Of a stretch of DNA of 64,000 bases, positions 1 to 11,620 are shown in pieces. A program made the translations under genes and the position numbers. This DNA comes from Luteimonas sp. JM171. Its GTDB lineage: Bacteria; Pseudomonadota; Gammaproteobacteria; Xanthomonadales; Xanthomonadaceae. The first letter of the stretch is position 1, and each line of letters begins with the position of its first letter. The DNA is taken from the NCBI RefSeq assembly GCF_001717465.1, contig NZ_CP017074.1, forward strand, positions 1,144,873 through 1,208,872, in the 5' to 3' direction. The notes below the pieces were generated by a model. That model saw only the letters and a list, made by a program, of their open reading frames with translations, searched no databases and had not been told where the DNA came from.

Positions 1-1
1 C

Positions 2-1441
2 GCCTTCGCCGCGCACGCCGACCCGGCCTTCCAGCGCTGCCTGGCGGATCTGCAATCCGCCGCCGCCCAGCAGGGCGTCAGCGCGGCCACGTTCGAGCGC
101 CACACCGCAGGCCTGGAGCCCGACCGCTCGGTGCTGGAGCTGCTCAACTTCCAGCCGGAGTTCACCACCGACATCTGGGATTACCTGGCGGGCCTGGTGG
201 ACGAGGAGCGGGTGGCCGACGGCAAGGCGATGCTGGAAGAGCACCGCGAGCTGCTGGAACGCGTGTCCTCGCAGTACGGCGTGGATCCGGCGACGGTGGT
301 CGCGATCTGGGGCGTTGAAAGCGACTACGGCCGGATCTTCGGAAAGCGGCCGATCCTGACGTCTCTGGCCACCCTGTCCTGCGAGGGGCGACGGCAGTCG
401 TTCTTCCGCGGCGAGTTCATTGCCACCCTCAAGCTGCTGCAGGCGGGCGACATCCGGGCCGAGGGGCTGACAGGCTCGTGGGCGGGCGCATTCGGCCACA
501 CCCAGTTCATCCCCACCACGTATGCGCGGATCGCGGTGGACTTTGACGGCGACGGGCGCCGCGACCTGGTGGGCAGCATCCCCGATGCACTCGCCTCGAC
601 CGCCAATTACCTCAAGCGCTCGAACTGGCAGACCGGGCGGCCGTGGGGTTACGAGGTGAAGCTGCCGGAAGGATTCAACGCGTCGCTGGCCGGGCGCACC
701 AACCGGCGCCCGCTGTCGGACTGGCTTGGCCGGGGCGTGGAGCGCATCGACGGGCGGGCCATCGACCTGCCCGGCGACACCCGCAGCGCGCTGCTGCTGC
801 CGGCGGGCATCCAGGGCCCGGCGTTCCTGGTGTTCCGCAACTACGACGCGATCTATTCCTACAACGCCTCGGAAAGCTACGCGCTGGCGATCGCGCTGCT
901 GTCCGACCGCCTGCGCGGCGGCGATGGCCTCGTGGCCGCATGGCCAACCGACGATCCCGGCCTGTCGCGCATCGAGCGGCGGGAGCTGCAGACCCTGCTG
1001 CTCGAGCGCGGCCACGATATCGGCGAGGTCGACGGACTGATCGGCACCAACACCCGCCGGGCCATCCGCGCCGAGCAGCAGCGCCTGGGCATCACTCCCG
1101 CCGACGGGCGCGCCGGCCAGAAGATCCTGCGCGCCCTGCGTGACCGCCCGCCGCCGTCAGCTGCCACGGGTACCGGTGTGGCGCATTACAATCCGATCCA
1201 ATGTGACACGTGCACGACAAGCGCAGACTTCACGGCACGCGCGCTTGAGGCCGGTGCGGGCCACCACCTTGTCTTCAACTTGCCGGCCAACCAGGTGGAG
1301 TATTGGCATGTTGAAGAAGCTGGCCCGGTAGCGCATTCCCATCCCGTTCCGGCCGCAGCCGTCGAGGAGTTGGACAAGGCCCATGCGCTGTACATGGCCG
1401 TGGAAGAACTGGCCGCCGAGCACGAGCAACGAAAGCCCTGA
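2..1441 (+). CDS. Lytic murein transglycosylase, MltB/SLT_2 family (5' end outside window)
   Basis: Lytic transglycosylases of this family cleave the MurNAc-GlcNAc bond of peptidoglycan in the periplasm, leaving 1,6-anhydro ends. The frame is open from base 2, so the internal GTG at 131 is not the true start and the signal region lies outside. The catalytic Glu is in WGVESDYG (codon 317-319), followed by the family motif GHTQFIPTTY. A PG_binding_1-like repeat covers about 955-1140 and ends RAGQKILRALR, where relatives usually stop. A further ~95 residues follow with less biased codons (aat, caa, tgt, ctt, gtt) and a CDTC motif that I do not recognise; this looks like a fusion or recent addition. 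The family call is firm; the tail is unexplained. Confidence 0.93.
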   Translation, partial: AFAAHADPAFQRCLADLQSAAAQQGVSAATFERHTAGLEPDRSVLELLNFQPEFTTDIWDYLAGLVDEERVADGKAMLEEHRELLERVSSQYGVDPATVVAIWGVESDYGRIFGKRPILTSLATLSCEGRRQSFFRGEFIATLKLLQAGDIRAEGLTGSWAGAFGHTQFIPTTYARIAVDFDGDGRRDLVGSIPDALASTANYLKRSNWQTGRPWGYEVKLPEGFNASLAGRTNRRPLSDWLGRGVERIDGRAIDLPGDTRSALLLPAGIQGPAFLVFRNYDAIYSYNASESYALAIALLSDRLRGGDGLVAAWPTDDPGLSRIERRELQTLLLERGHDIGEVDGLIGTNTRRAIRAEQQRLGITPADGRAGQKILRALRDRPPPSAATGTGVAHYNPIQCDTCTTSADFTARALEAGAGHHLVFNLPANQVEYWHVEEAGPVAHSHPVPAAAVEELDKAHALYMAVEELAAEHEQRKP

Positions 1442-1491
1442 AGCTGCGCTGGAGGACCTGCCTTGGGGCAGGCCTCCGGGGTGGAGTGGAA

Positions 1492-2376
1492 CTATTCCGG
1501 CTTTACGAACCGCAGGGTCATGCGGTCGCTTTCACCGATTTCGGCGTAGCGCTCCGCGTCGGCGTCTTCGTGATTGTTCGTGGGCGGCAGCGTCCAGACG
1601 CCATTCGGGTGGTCCTTGGTGTCCCGCGGGTTGGCGTTGACCTCGCTGCTGGCGTCGAACTGGAAGCCGGCGGCCTCGGCCAGGGCGATCATGCGGTCCT
1701 GGCCAACATAGCCGCTGTCGTCGTATTCGGCCATGCCGTCGGCGGCGCGGTGGTCCACCACGCCCAGCACGCCGCCGGGCCTGAGCACTTCGAAGAAGCC
1801 GGCGAACATGCCTTCGGCCTGGCCGCTGCCCAGCCAGTTGTGCACGTTGCGGAAGGTCAGCACCATGTCGGCGCTGCCCGGCTCGCCGAAGCTCGGCGCG
1901 GCCGGGTCGTAGCGCACCACTTCGGCGCGGTCGAACCGGGCGGGATTGGCCTGGAACAGGGCCTGGAGCGAAGCGAGGCTGCGGCTGGGATAGCCGCGGC
2001 GGTCTTCGGGCAGCGCCTCCGGGTCCACCACGGCGGCAACGTAGCGGCCTTCATCGCGCACGTATGGCGCCAGGATTTCCGCATACCAGCCGCCCCCGGG
2101 GGTGATTTCCACCACCGTGTGATTGGGCTGCAGGCCGAAGAAGGCCAGGGTCTGGCCGGGATTGCGGTAGCGGTCGCGCTCGGTGAATTCCGGCGTTCGC
2201 CAGTCCCCCGCCAGGACGCTTTCGAACGCGGCGCCCGCGTTTGCGGATTCCTGCGCCGGCGCGGCGGCAGGCTGCGTGGATTCGGGGGTGGCCGCCGGCG
2301 GCGTGGGCTCGTCGGCCGGCTGCGCACAGGCGGCCAGGGCAAGGGGAAGCAGGGCGGTCAGCAGGGCAGGACGCAT
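1492..2376 (-). CDS. Methyltransferase-like lipoprotein, class I SAM fold
   Basis: This predicted lipoprotein of 294 residues has a signal peptide ending in a lipobox (ALAAC), then a Pro/Ala/Gln-rich linker and a class I methyltransferase-like domain with a glycine-rich stretch (VEITPGGGWYAEIL) and later LTFRNVHNW and GGVLGVVDHR. The ATG at 2376 was chosen over the longer frame because it gives the lipobox and has GGAGAA just upstream. Proteins of this kind are annotated as class I SAM-dependent methyltransferases in proteobacteria, but an exported form would lack cytoplasmic SAM, so the substrate and even the catalytic activity are open. It stands alone, convergent with the transglycosylase gene. 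Confidence 0.8.
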   Translation of the reverse strand: MRPALLTALLPLALAACAQPADEPTPPAATPESTQPAAAPAQESANAGAAFESVLAGDWRTPEFTERDRYRNPGQTLAFFGLQPNHTVVEITPGGGWYAEILAPYVRDEGRYVAAVVDPEALPEDRRGYPSRSLASLQALFQANPARFDRAEVVRYDPAAPSFGEPGSADMVLTFRNVHNWLGSGQAEGMFAGFFEVLRPGGVLGVVDHRAADGMAEYDDSGYVGQDRMIALAEAAGFQFDASSEVNANPRDTKDHPNGVWTLPPTNNHEDADAERYAEIGESDRMTLRFVKPE

Positions 2377-2483
2377 CGGCGGTTCTCCGGATCGGGGAGC
2401 ACAGCCTAGCGCCTCTTTGCGGGCGCGCGCACGACGCGCTTCAACGGCGGAGCCGCCCTCGCGGGCGGCTCCCGGTCGCAAGG

Positions 2484-5277
<2,794 letters not shown>

Positions 5278-5281
<4 letters not shown>

Positions 5282-6498
5282 GGGGTACCGCACAAGAGGC
5301 GGCGGCCGCGCCAGTGCGCAGCCGCGAGCCGGGGTGGTTCATCTTCGGCCTGATGGCCAGCGTCACCTTCGTGGGCCTGATGTCGGAGCTGCTGCCGTCG
5401 GGCGTGCTGCCGCAGATGGCCGAGGGTCTGGGCGTTTCCGATTCCGGCGTGGGCCTGCTGGTGGGGGTGTACGCGCTGGCCTCGGCGGTGTGCGCGATCC
5501 CGCTCGTGCGCGCCACGCTGCCGGTCAACCGCAAGCACCTTTTGCTCACGCTGCTGGGCGGGTTCGCGGTGTCCAACTTCGTGGTCGGGCTGTCGTCCTC
5601 GTATGCGGTGATCCTTGGCGCGCGCCTGCTTGGCGGCGCCTGCGCCGGCGTGATGTGGCCGATGATCGCCGCCTACGGCACGCGCCTGGTGCCACCGGAA
5701 CGGCACGGCCGGGTGATCACCGTGATCATGGCCGGCAGCACCCTGGGGATCAGCCTGGGCCTGCCGGCGATGACCTTCGTGGGGCTGCGCTTTGGCTGGC
5801 GCGCCGAATTCGTGCTGATGGGGCTGGTGGTGGCATTGATCGGCGTCCTCAGCCACCTGCACCTGCCGTCCGTGCCGGGCGAGCCGCGCACCCGCAGCAA
5901 CTCCCCGCTGGCACTGCTGCGGAACCGCGCCATCCTGCTGGTGATCCTGCTGACCTTCCTGTCGGTGACGGCGCACTACGCCGTGTACACCTACATCGCG
6001 CTGCTGGCCGACACGGTGTCGCTGGCGGGCGGCATCGGCGCCGCGCTGCTGCTGTTCGGCCTGGGATCGGTGCTGTCGGTGGTGGGCTCGGCCTCGATCA
6101 TCGATGCCTGGCTGCGGCCGTTGATCGTGGCCATGCTGGCCCTGGGTGCGATCGCGATGCTGATGTTCCTGCTGTTTGCCCGGGTGCCGGGCGTGGCCCA
6201 CCTGACCTTCTTCCTGTGGGGCGTGTCCTTCGGGCCGCTGGGCGCGATGTACCAGACCGCCATCGCCCGACAGGCGGACCGCGGCCGTGACGTGGCCACG
6301 TCGCTGCAATCAAGCGTGTTCAATTTCTCGATCATGCTGGCCGCCTGGGCCGGCGGCGTATTGCTGGTGAAACTCGCTGACGGGGCGGGCGTGCGCGCCA
6401 TCGTGTGGCTGGCCCTGGGGTGCTTTGTAATCGCCGCCCTGGTCGCCATCGGGGCCGAGCGGGCGCTGCGAAGGGCGCCCGCCCGGCCCGACCGCTGA
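5278..6498 (+). CDS. MFS transporter, AraJ/NepI-like exporter (paralogue 1)
   Basis: A 406-residue major facilitator with about 12 hydrophobic helices, of the drug/sugar/nucleoside exporter type. The start is the GTG at 5278, which overlaps the upstream stop codon in a GTGA arrangement; the frame upstream of this is a shadow of the DUF486 gene. Characteristic stretches are GVLPQMAEGLGVSDS after helix 1, NRKHLLL in the loop between helices 2 and 3, and RGRDVATSLQSSVFN before helix 11. It is closely similar along its length to the MFS protein at 7784-8971, so the two arose by a local duplication. The substrate is not evident. Confidence 0.9.
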
Positions 6499-6504
6499 GG
6501 TCGT

Positions 6505-6912
6505 TCAGCGGCCGCGCCAGCAGCGGCGCTCGACCACGCGCTCGCCGCGCGCCTCCTGGCGGTTGCCCTGCACCGTCCGGCCGATCGCGCCGCCGGCAAC
6601 CGCGCCCGCGGCGGTGGCCACCTTGCGGCCGTCGCCATCGCCGATCTGGTTGCCGATCAGCCCGCCGATCACCGCGCCGGTGGCGGTGCCGGCGATGCGG
6701 TTCGGGTCGGACGATGCGCGGGCGACCTCGACGTCGTCACAGATCACCCGGGTGCCGTCGGCAAAGGTTCGACCCTCATCCCGGGGGTGGTAGACCTCGC
6801 CCTGGACCGGTGCGTACACCTGCTGGGAGCGGACGGGGGTCTGGGAATGTGCGCACCCGGCGGCTGCGATCGACAGCGCGGACGCGATTGCGATGTGGTG
6901 TAAACGCATCAT
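6505..6912 (-). CDS. Glycine-zipper 2TM (17 kDa antigen-like) lipoprotein
   Basis: A 135-residue envelope lipoprotein. The signal peptide ends in AAAGC, and the second half carries a glycine zipper (TGAVIGGLIGNQIGDGDG... AGAVAGGAIG) that probably inserts into or packs against the outer membrane. Two adjacent ATGs are possible (6912 and 6909); GAGGA lies 7 bases before the first. The gene is convergent with the MFS gene and ends 7 bases after it. Family members are surface antigen or SlyB-like proteins thought to support envelope integrity; no specific role can be assigned here. Confidence 0.85.
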   Translation of the reverse strand: MMRLHHIAIASALSIAAAGCAHSQTPVRSQQVYAPVQGEVYHPRDEGRTFADGTRVICDDVEVARASSDPNRIAGTATGAVIGGLIGNQIGDGDGRKVATAAGAVAGGAIGRTVQGNRQEARGERVVERRCWRGR

Positions 6913-7145
6913 GGCGTCGTCCTCTGGTTGACGGGTATGGCGATCCTCGCGCCTGCCCCGGCCAGGCACCGTGAATCGCACAAGGCGCGTTTCCGGACGT
7001 TCAGGCACATGATTTCCTGGCGATGGCCGCGTGCTTTTCCAGCGCGCCCGCGGGTGAATGCCCCGGTGCGCATGCCTTCGCCATATGTCCGTGCTACATC
7101 TGGGCGTTGCCGGCATCCGCGCCCGGCTTCCAGGAGGGGTGGCAA

Positions 7146-7772
7146 GTGAGACTGCTGTTGCTCGGGGCGACCGGCCTGGTTGGCAGCCATGTGATGGACC
7201 ATGCGATCGCCGACGAACGCATCGACGAGGTGATCGCGCCGGTCCGCCGCGCGCTGCAGGCGCGGCCGGGCCTGGTGTCGCCGCAGGTCGACTTCGAGCA
7301 GCTTCCGGACGATCCGTCGTGCTGGCAGGCCGACGCCGCCATCTGCGCGCTCGGGACCACCATGGAGAAAGCCGGCTCGCGCGAGGCCTTCCGGCGCGTG
7401 GACCACGGCTTCGTCCTGGAGGCCGCACGCATGGCCCATCGCCACGGCGTGCGCACCTTCGTGCTCAACTCGGCCATGGGCGCGGATCCCGGCTCGCGGT
7501 TTTTCTACAGCCGGGTCAAGGGCGAGCTGGAGCGCGACCTGCAGCAGGTCGGCTTCGACTCGCTGACCCTGGTGCGGCCCGGGCTGATCGGGGGCGAGCG
7601 CGACGAGTTCCGCCTGGGCGAGCACGTGGCCACGCTGGTGCTGGGCGCGCTCGGGCCGGTGCTGCCGCGCAAGTGGCGGATCAACCCGGCCGCGCGGATC
7701 GCGGCGGTGATGATCGAGGCCGCCGTGGCGGGCAAGCCCGGCGTGGCGTCCATCGAGTCCGGCGCGATCTGA
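7146..7772 (+). CDS. NAD(P)-binding Rossmann protein, HTATIP2/atypical SDR type
   Basis: A 208-residue atypical short-chain dehydrogenase. The N-terminal nucleotide-binding motif is GATGLVGSHV; VLNSAMGADPGSRFFYSRVKGELE supplies the Tyr/Lys-like region, and VRPGLIGGERDEFRLGE is typical of HTATIP2-like oxidoreductases. The GTG at 7146 was chosen because AGGAGG stands about 8 bases upstream; the longer frame has no such site. It lies directly before the second MFS gene and the pair is probably cotranscribed. The substrate is unknown. Confidence 0.85.
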   Translation: MRLLLLGATGLVGSHVMDHAIADERIDEVIAPVRRALQARPGLVSPQVDFEQLPDDPSCWQADAAICALGTTMEKAGSREAFRRVDHGFVLEAARMAHRHGVRTFVLNSAMGADPGSRFFYSRVKGELERDLQQVGFDSLTLVRPGLIGGERDEFRLGEHVATLVLGALGPVLPRKWRINPAARIAAVMIEAAVAGKPGVASIESGAI

Positions 7773-7783
7773 TCGCCTTGCCG

Positions 7784-8971
7784 GTGCCCACGGTGACCTC
7801 CGACCCGCCAACCCCGCGCAGGCAGTCCCCGGGCTGGTTCGTCTTCGGGCTGATGGCCAGCGTCACGTTCATCGGCCTGCTTTCGGAGCTGCTGCCTTCC
7901 GGCGTGCTGCCGCAGATGGCGGGCGAGCTGGGCGAGTCGGATTCGCGCATCGGCCTGCTGGTGGGCGGCTACGCGCTGGCCTCGGCGCTCACCGCCATCC
8001 CGCTGGTCAGCGCCACCCTGCCGATGAACCGCAAGCACCTGCTGATGTGGCTGCTGGGCGGCTTCGCCCTGTCCAACATCGCGGTGGGGCTGTCGTCCTC
8101 GTACGGATTCATCCTGGGCGCGCGCATCCTGGGCGGGATCTGCGCCGGGGTGATGTGGCCGATGATCGCCGCCTACGGCTCCCGCCTGGTGCCGCCGGAG
8201 CAGCAGGGCCGCGCCATTACCGTGATCATGGCCGGCAACACCCTGGGCATCAGCATCGGCCTGCCGGTCATGACCTGGCTCGGCCTGGCCCTGGGCTGGC
8301 GCATCGAGTTCATCGTGCTCGGCCTGCTCGCCGTGCTCATCGCCGCGCTCAGCCATTTCCACCTGCCGGAGATGCCGGGCGAGGCGCGCAGCCGCGGCAA
8401 CTCGCCGCTGGTGCTGCTCAAGCATCCCGCCATCCTCATCGTGATGCTGCTGACCTTCCTTTCCGTGGTCGCGCATTACTCCGTCTACACCTACATCAGC
8501 CTGCTGGTGGAGCGCGCACAGCTTGCCGGCGGCATCGGCGGCGCGCTGGCCATCTTCGGCGTCGGCTCGGTGATCTCGGTGCTGCTGGCCGCGCGCTTCA
8601 TCGACGCCTGGCTGCGCGGGCTGATCGTGGCCATGCTGGCCCTGGGCGCCATCTCGATGCTGCTGCTGCTCGCCTTCGCGCAGGTGCCCGGCGTCGCGCA
8701 CCTGGCGTTCTTCCTGTGGGGCATCGCCTTCGGCCCGCTGGTCACCATGTACCAGGCCGCCGTGGCCCGGCGCGTGGACCGCGGCCGCGACGTGGCCACC
8801 TCGTTGCAGTCCAGCGTATTCAACTTCTCGATCATGGTCGCCAGCTGGGTGGGAGGAGTGATGCTGGTGCGGCTGGCCGACCTTGGGGTGCGGGGGATCG
8901 TGTGGCTGGCGCTGGGCTGTTTCGTGGCGGCTGCGGGCGTGGCGTGGAGGGCGAGGCGGGCGCTCGCCTGA
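7784..8971 (+). CDS. MFS transporter, AraJ/NepI-like exporter (paralogue 2)
   Basis: A 12-helix major facilitator of about 395 residues, strikingly similar to the MFS at 5278-6498: both share SELLPSGVLPQM, TLP(V/M)NRKHLL, AGVMWPMIAAYG, HYxVYTYI and DRGRDVATSLQSSVFNFSIM. The start is uncertain; TTG 7778, GTG 7784 and GTG 7793 are all in frame and none has a good ribosome binding site, so initiation may depend on coupling to the preceding gene, which ends at 7772. It presumably exports a related but distinct small molecule. The family is certain, the substrate is not. Confidence 0.9.
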   Translation: MPTVTSDPPTPRRQSPGWFVFGLMASVTFIGLLSELLPSGVLPQMAGELGESDSRIGLLVGGYALASALTAIPLVSATLPMNRKHLLMWLLGGFALSNIAVGLSSSYGFILGARILGGICAGVMWPMIAAYGSRLVPPEQQGRAITVIMAGNTLGISIGLPVMTWLGLALGWRIEFIVLGLLAVLIAALSHFHLPEMPGEARSRGNSPLVLLKHPAILIVMLLTFLSVVAHYSVYTYISLLVERAQLAGGIGGALAIFGVGSVISVLLAARFIDAWLRGLIVAMLALGAISMLLLLAFAQVPGVAHLAFFLWGIAFGPLVTMYQAAVARRVDRGRDVATSLQSSVFNFSIMVASWVGGVMLVRLADLGVRGIVWLALGCFVAAAGVAWRARRALA

Positions 8972-8982
8972 GGCGGCTGGAG

Positions 8983-9549
8983 TCAATCCGCCGGAGCGAA
9001 CCGCACCCGCGCCGACACGGCCACCTCGTCCGGGATGATCGACAGGTCCGCCCAGGAGCCACCGCCAACGTCAAAGGCAAGCCGGCTGACCCGCGCCTTG
9101 CCGGCGAGCTCCGGGCGGCTGCCGGACGAGAGCGTGAACTCCAGGGTCACGGGCTTGCTGACCCCGCGAAGCTCCAGCACGCCGTCGGTGCTGTAGCGGT
9201 CCCCGCCCAGGTGGGTGAATCCTTCGGCCGTGTAGCGCGCCTCGGCGAACCGGCCGACGTTGAAGAAGGCGCTGCCCCGGAGCGTGTCATCGCGGTCGGC
9301 CAGGCCGGTATCGACGTCGGCCAGCGGGATGACGACGTCGAGCCGGGCCTCCCCGGGGCGTTCGGGATCGAAGCTCATGGTGGTGCGGAAGCTGGGAAAG
9401 CTGCCGGCGAACGTCTCGCCCTGGTAAGCCGTGGCGAAGGTCAGCGCGCCGCCGGTCTGCACGTAGTCGGCGGCCGATGCGGTCGGGGCGGCGGCAAGCG
9501 CCGCGGCCAGCGACAGGGGGAGCACAAGGGTGCGGATATTGAAGTTCAT
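8983..9549 (-). CDS. YceI family periplasmic lipid-binding protein
   Basis: A 188-residue exported protein with a cleavable signal peptide (ending APTASAA) and a YceI beta-barrel domain. YceI proteins bind polyisoprenoid or amphiphilic ligands. Typical features are GSFPSFRTTMSFDPERP, the DxDT segment (ADVDTGLADRDD), and SKPVTLEFTL near the end. The ATG at 9549 follows GGAGGAAT, and it overlaps the stop of the cytochrome b561 gene by 4 bases (ATGA). The frame is open far upstream on this strand, but that part is a shadow. Pairing of yceI with cytochrome b561 is common in proteobacteria and suggests a shared electron or quinone-related task. Confidence 0.92.
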   Translation of the reverse strand: MNFNIRTLVLPLSLAAALAAAPTASAADYVQTGGALTFATAYQGETFAGSFPSFRTTMSFDPERPGEARLDVVIPLADVDTGLADRDDTLRGSAFFNVGRFAEARYTAEGFTHLGGDRYSTDGVLELRGVSKPVTLEFTLSSGSRPELAGKARVSRLAFDVGGGSWADLSIIPDEVAVSARVRFAPAD

Positions 9550-10136
9550 GCCATTCCTCCGGGAGTCTGTTGGATGGGGCCAGGCGCGCGCCTGCGCTGC
9601 GGCAGCATGCGCCGCAGGGTGTCGTCGCGCTGGACGAAGTGGTGGTACAGGGCGGCGCCGGCATGGGCCGCCACCAGCAGCACGAGCAGCCAGAAGCCGA
9701 CGACGTGCACCTGCCTGGCCAGGTCGGCCAACGCTTCGCTGCTGCCGGCGATGGCGGGCAGGTTGAAGAGCTTGAACCACTGCAGCGGGTAGCCGGACGC
9801 GGAGTTGAACAGCCAGCCGCTGAGCGGGATCGCGAACATCAGCACGTACAGCGCTGCATGGGTGAGGTCGGCCATCCGCTTCTGCCAGGTGGGCGTGCCC
9901 GACACGGGCCTGGGGCTGCCCGCGAACAGGCGCCAGGCAAGCCGCAGGGCCACCAGCGCCAGCAGGGTCAGGCCCACGGACTTGTGGAGCGCGTAGGCCT
10001 CGATCATGGCCGGGCTGGGATCCATGTCCACCATGGTCAGGCCGCGCCAGCCCAGCCATGCCAGCATGGCCAGGATGAGCCAGTGCAGGAGCTGGCTCAC
10101 CCAGCCCCAGCGATGTCCGGTGTTGCGCAAGGTCAT
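9546..10136 (-). CDS. Cytochrome b561 family protein
   Basis: A 196-residue membrane protein with four helices, of the bacterial cytochrome b561 type, which carries b hemes and exchanges electrons with membrane quinones. His residues suited to heme ligation are visible in SQLLHWLILAML, YALHKSVGLTLL, QVHVVGFWLL and LYHHFVQRD. The ATG at 10136 follows AAAGGAGG at 6 bases; a longer frame upstream is not supported. Its stop overlaps the yceI start, so the two form a coupled pair. The promoter region is shared with the divergent CDF gene at 10231. Confidence 0.92.
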   Translation of the reverse strand: MTLRNTGHRWGWVSQLLHWLILAMLAWLGWRGLTMVDMDPSPAMIEAYALHKSVGLTLLALVALRLAWRLFAGSPRPVSGTPTWQKRMADLTHAALYVLMFAIPLSGWLFNSASGYPLQWFKLFNLPAIAGSSEALADLARQVHVVGFWLLVLLVAAHAGAALYHHFVQRDDTLRRMLPQRRRAPGPIQQTPGGMA

Positions 10137-10218
10137 GGAGTCCTCCTTTGGGACTGATTCTTTGTTGCCGGGCGGGCTGCGTACGAAAAGGAGCGGCGCG
10201 CCCCCAAGCATGCGCCGG

Positions 10219-10230
10219 TAGAATCCAGAA
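10219..10230 (+). promoter_or_regulatory. Candidate -10 element giving a leaderless CDF mRNA
   Basis: TAGAAT (10219-10224) lies 6 bases before the ATG of the CDF gene. There is no ribosome binding sequence between them, so transcription from this element would begin at or next to the start codon. No good -35 hexamer is seen. Confidence 0.4.
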
Positions 10231-11142
10231 ATGCACCCGCACGCTGCCTCGCCCCCCGATCTGAGGAAGTACGCCTGGCTCTCCATCGCGACGGCCCTGG
10301 TGACGATGCTGCTCAAGAGCGGCGCCTGGGCGATCACCGGCTCGATGGGCCTGCTGGCGGATGCGGCCGAGTCGCTGGTGAACCTGGTTGCGGCCGTCGC
10401 GGCACTGGTGGCCGTGACCATCGCCGCGATGCCGGCCGATGAAAACCACCATTTCGGCCACTCCAAGGCGGAATACTTCTCCGCGGCGCTGGAAGGGATC
10501 CTGGTGGTGGTTGCGGCCGGGTCGATCATCTACCTGGCGGTCGACCGGCTGCTGAACCCGCGGCCGCTGGACTCGCTGGGCCTGGGCGTGGCGCTGTCCA
10601 TCGTCAGCGCGGTGTTCAATGGCGTGGTCGGGCAGGTGCTGATCAGGGTGGGCAGGCGCCACCGCTCGGTGGCGCTGCGCGCCGATGGCACCCACCTGAT
10701 GGCCGACGTGTACACCTCGGTGGGGGTGGTGATTGGGTTGGCGCTGGTGTGGGCGACCGGCTGGGAATGGCTGGATCCGGTGATCGCGATCCTGGTGGGC
10801 GTGCACATCCTGGTGGCCGGCTACCGCCTGATCTCGGAATCCACCGGCGGCCTGATGGATGCTTCCCTGTCGCCGGAGGACAACGCCAGGATCCAGGAGA
10901 TCCTGGATGCGCATACGGAAAAGGGCCGGATCGAGTTCCATTCGGTGCGCACCCGCGAGTCGGCGGCGCGCCAGTTCATGGAAATGCACATGCTGGTCCC
11001 GGGCGACTGGACCGTGCGCCGCGGCCACGATGTGATGGAAGACCTCATCGACAGGATCAATGAGGAGTTCCCGGCCATGCGGGTCACCGGGCACATGGAG
11101 CCGATTTCCGATCCGCGCAGCTACGAGGACATGCACCTGTAG
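10231..11142 (+). CDS. Cation diffusion facilitator family metal exporter
   Basis: A 303-residue inner-membrane CDF protein that would export divalent metal (Zn, Fe or Mn) in exchange for protons. Six helices occupy about residues 15-200, with a cytosolic ZT dimerisation domain after that. The TM5 metal site HxxxD is present (THLMADVYTS). In TM2 the pattern is ADAAESLVN, so the second acidic residue of the FieF-type DxxxD pair is replaced by Ser; metal selectivity may differ. HHFGHSKAEYF is the usual interhelical motif. It is divergent from cytochrome b561 and may be translated from a leaderless mRNA. Confidence 0.92.
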   Translation: MHPHAASPPDLRKYAWLSIATALVTMLLKSGAWAITGSMGLLADAAESLVNLVAAVAALVAVTIAAMPADENHHFGHSKAEYFSAALEGILVVVAAGSIIYLAVDRLLNPRPLDSLGLGVALSIVSAVFNGVVGQVLIRVGRRHRSVALRADGTHLMADVYTSVGVVIGLALVWATGWEWLDPVIAILVGVHILVAGYRLISESTGGLMDASLSPEDNARIQEILDAHTEKGRIEFHSVRTRESAARQFMEMHMLVPGDWTVRRGHDVMEDLIDRINEEFPAMRVTGHMEPISDPRSYEDMHL

Positions 11143-11220
11143 CTCCGGCCTACGGGCCCAGGGCGCGCAGCCGCTTCATTTCGCGGGCAAGGGCTTTTTC
11201 GCCCCGCGCTTGCAGCGCCG

Positions 11221-11553
11221 ACACGACGCTTGCTGCTGCGGGTGTCGATGGATACCTTCCGCGCGTTCCATTACCAGGTCGCCGTGGTGGAGGCGCCGGT
11301 GCCGATGTTCAGCGGCCGGATGACGCGCGAGACCGACGTCTATTACCGGCTCGAGGTATTCACCCAGACCGGCTCCGGGGGCTACGACCTGATGGGGCTG
11401 ACCCGGCAGCAGGTGATCGATGACGTGCTGGAGCGCTACGAGGCGCACCTGGCGTTCCTCACCGTCTCGTCCGAGCGCGACACCGCCTCGGTGCTGACCC
11501 CGGCGGTCCGCCCCCAGGATGACATTTTCCGCCTTGCCTCGGGACGCCAGTGA
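11221..11553 (+). pseudogene. Remnant resembling the C-terminal domain of a BetT-type choline transporter
   Basis: About 100 residues read FHYQVAVVEAPVPMF, then DVYYRLEVFTQ and YDLMGLTRQQVIDDVLERYE. This resembles the cytoplasmic regulatory tail of BCCT transporters such as BetT, where a YYR-EV segment is followed by GYDLMG and a final QVIxDVLDQYExHLxFL helix. None of the 12 membrane helices is present: the frame is closed by the CDF stop region at 11142. An ATG at 11248 could start a 101-residue protein, but no ribosome binding site is visible. I infer a deletion remnant; a free-standing regulatory domain is the alternative. The identification is from memory of the family, not a search. Confidence 0.5.
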
Positions 11554-11620
11554 CGTGCAGGATCTGGGCGGGCCCGACAGGTAGCCGGGGCTTCAGGACA
11601 TCCTCGAGGATCGGGACGGC

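Noticed and set aside
8983..11136. A 717-residue minus-strand frame spanning yceI, cytochrome b561 and the CDF gene
   Set aside because: Only the last 188 residues are a real protein (YceI); the rest is the shadow of two genes in other frames.
11185..11210. A terminator after the CDF gene around GGGCTTTTTCGCCC
   Set aside because: The stem has only four pairs and the T run is in the loop, so it is not a credible terminator.
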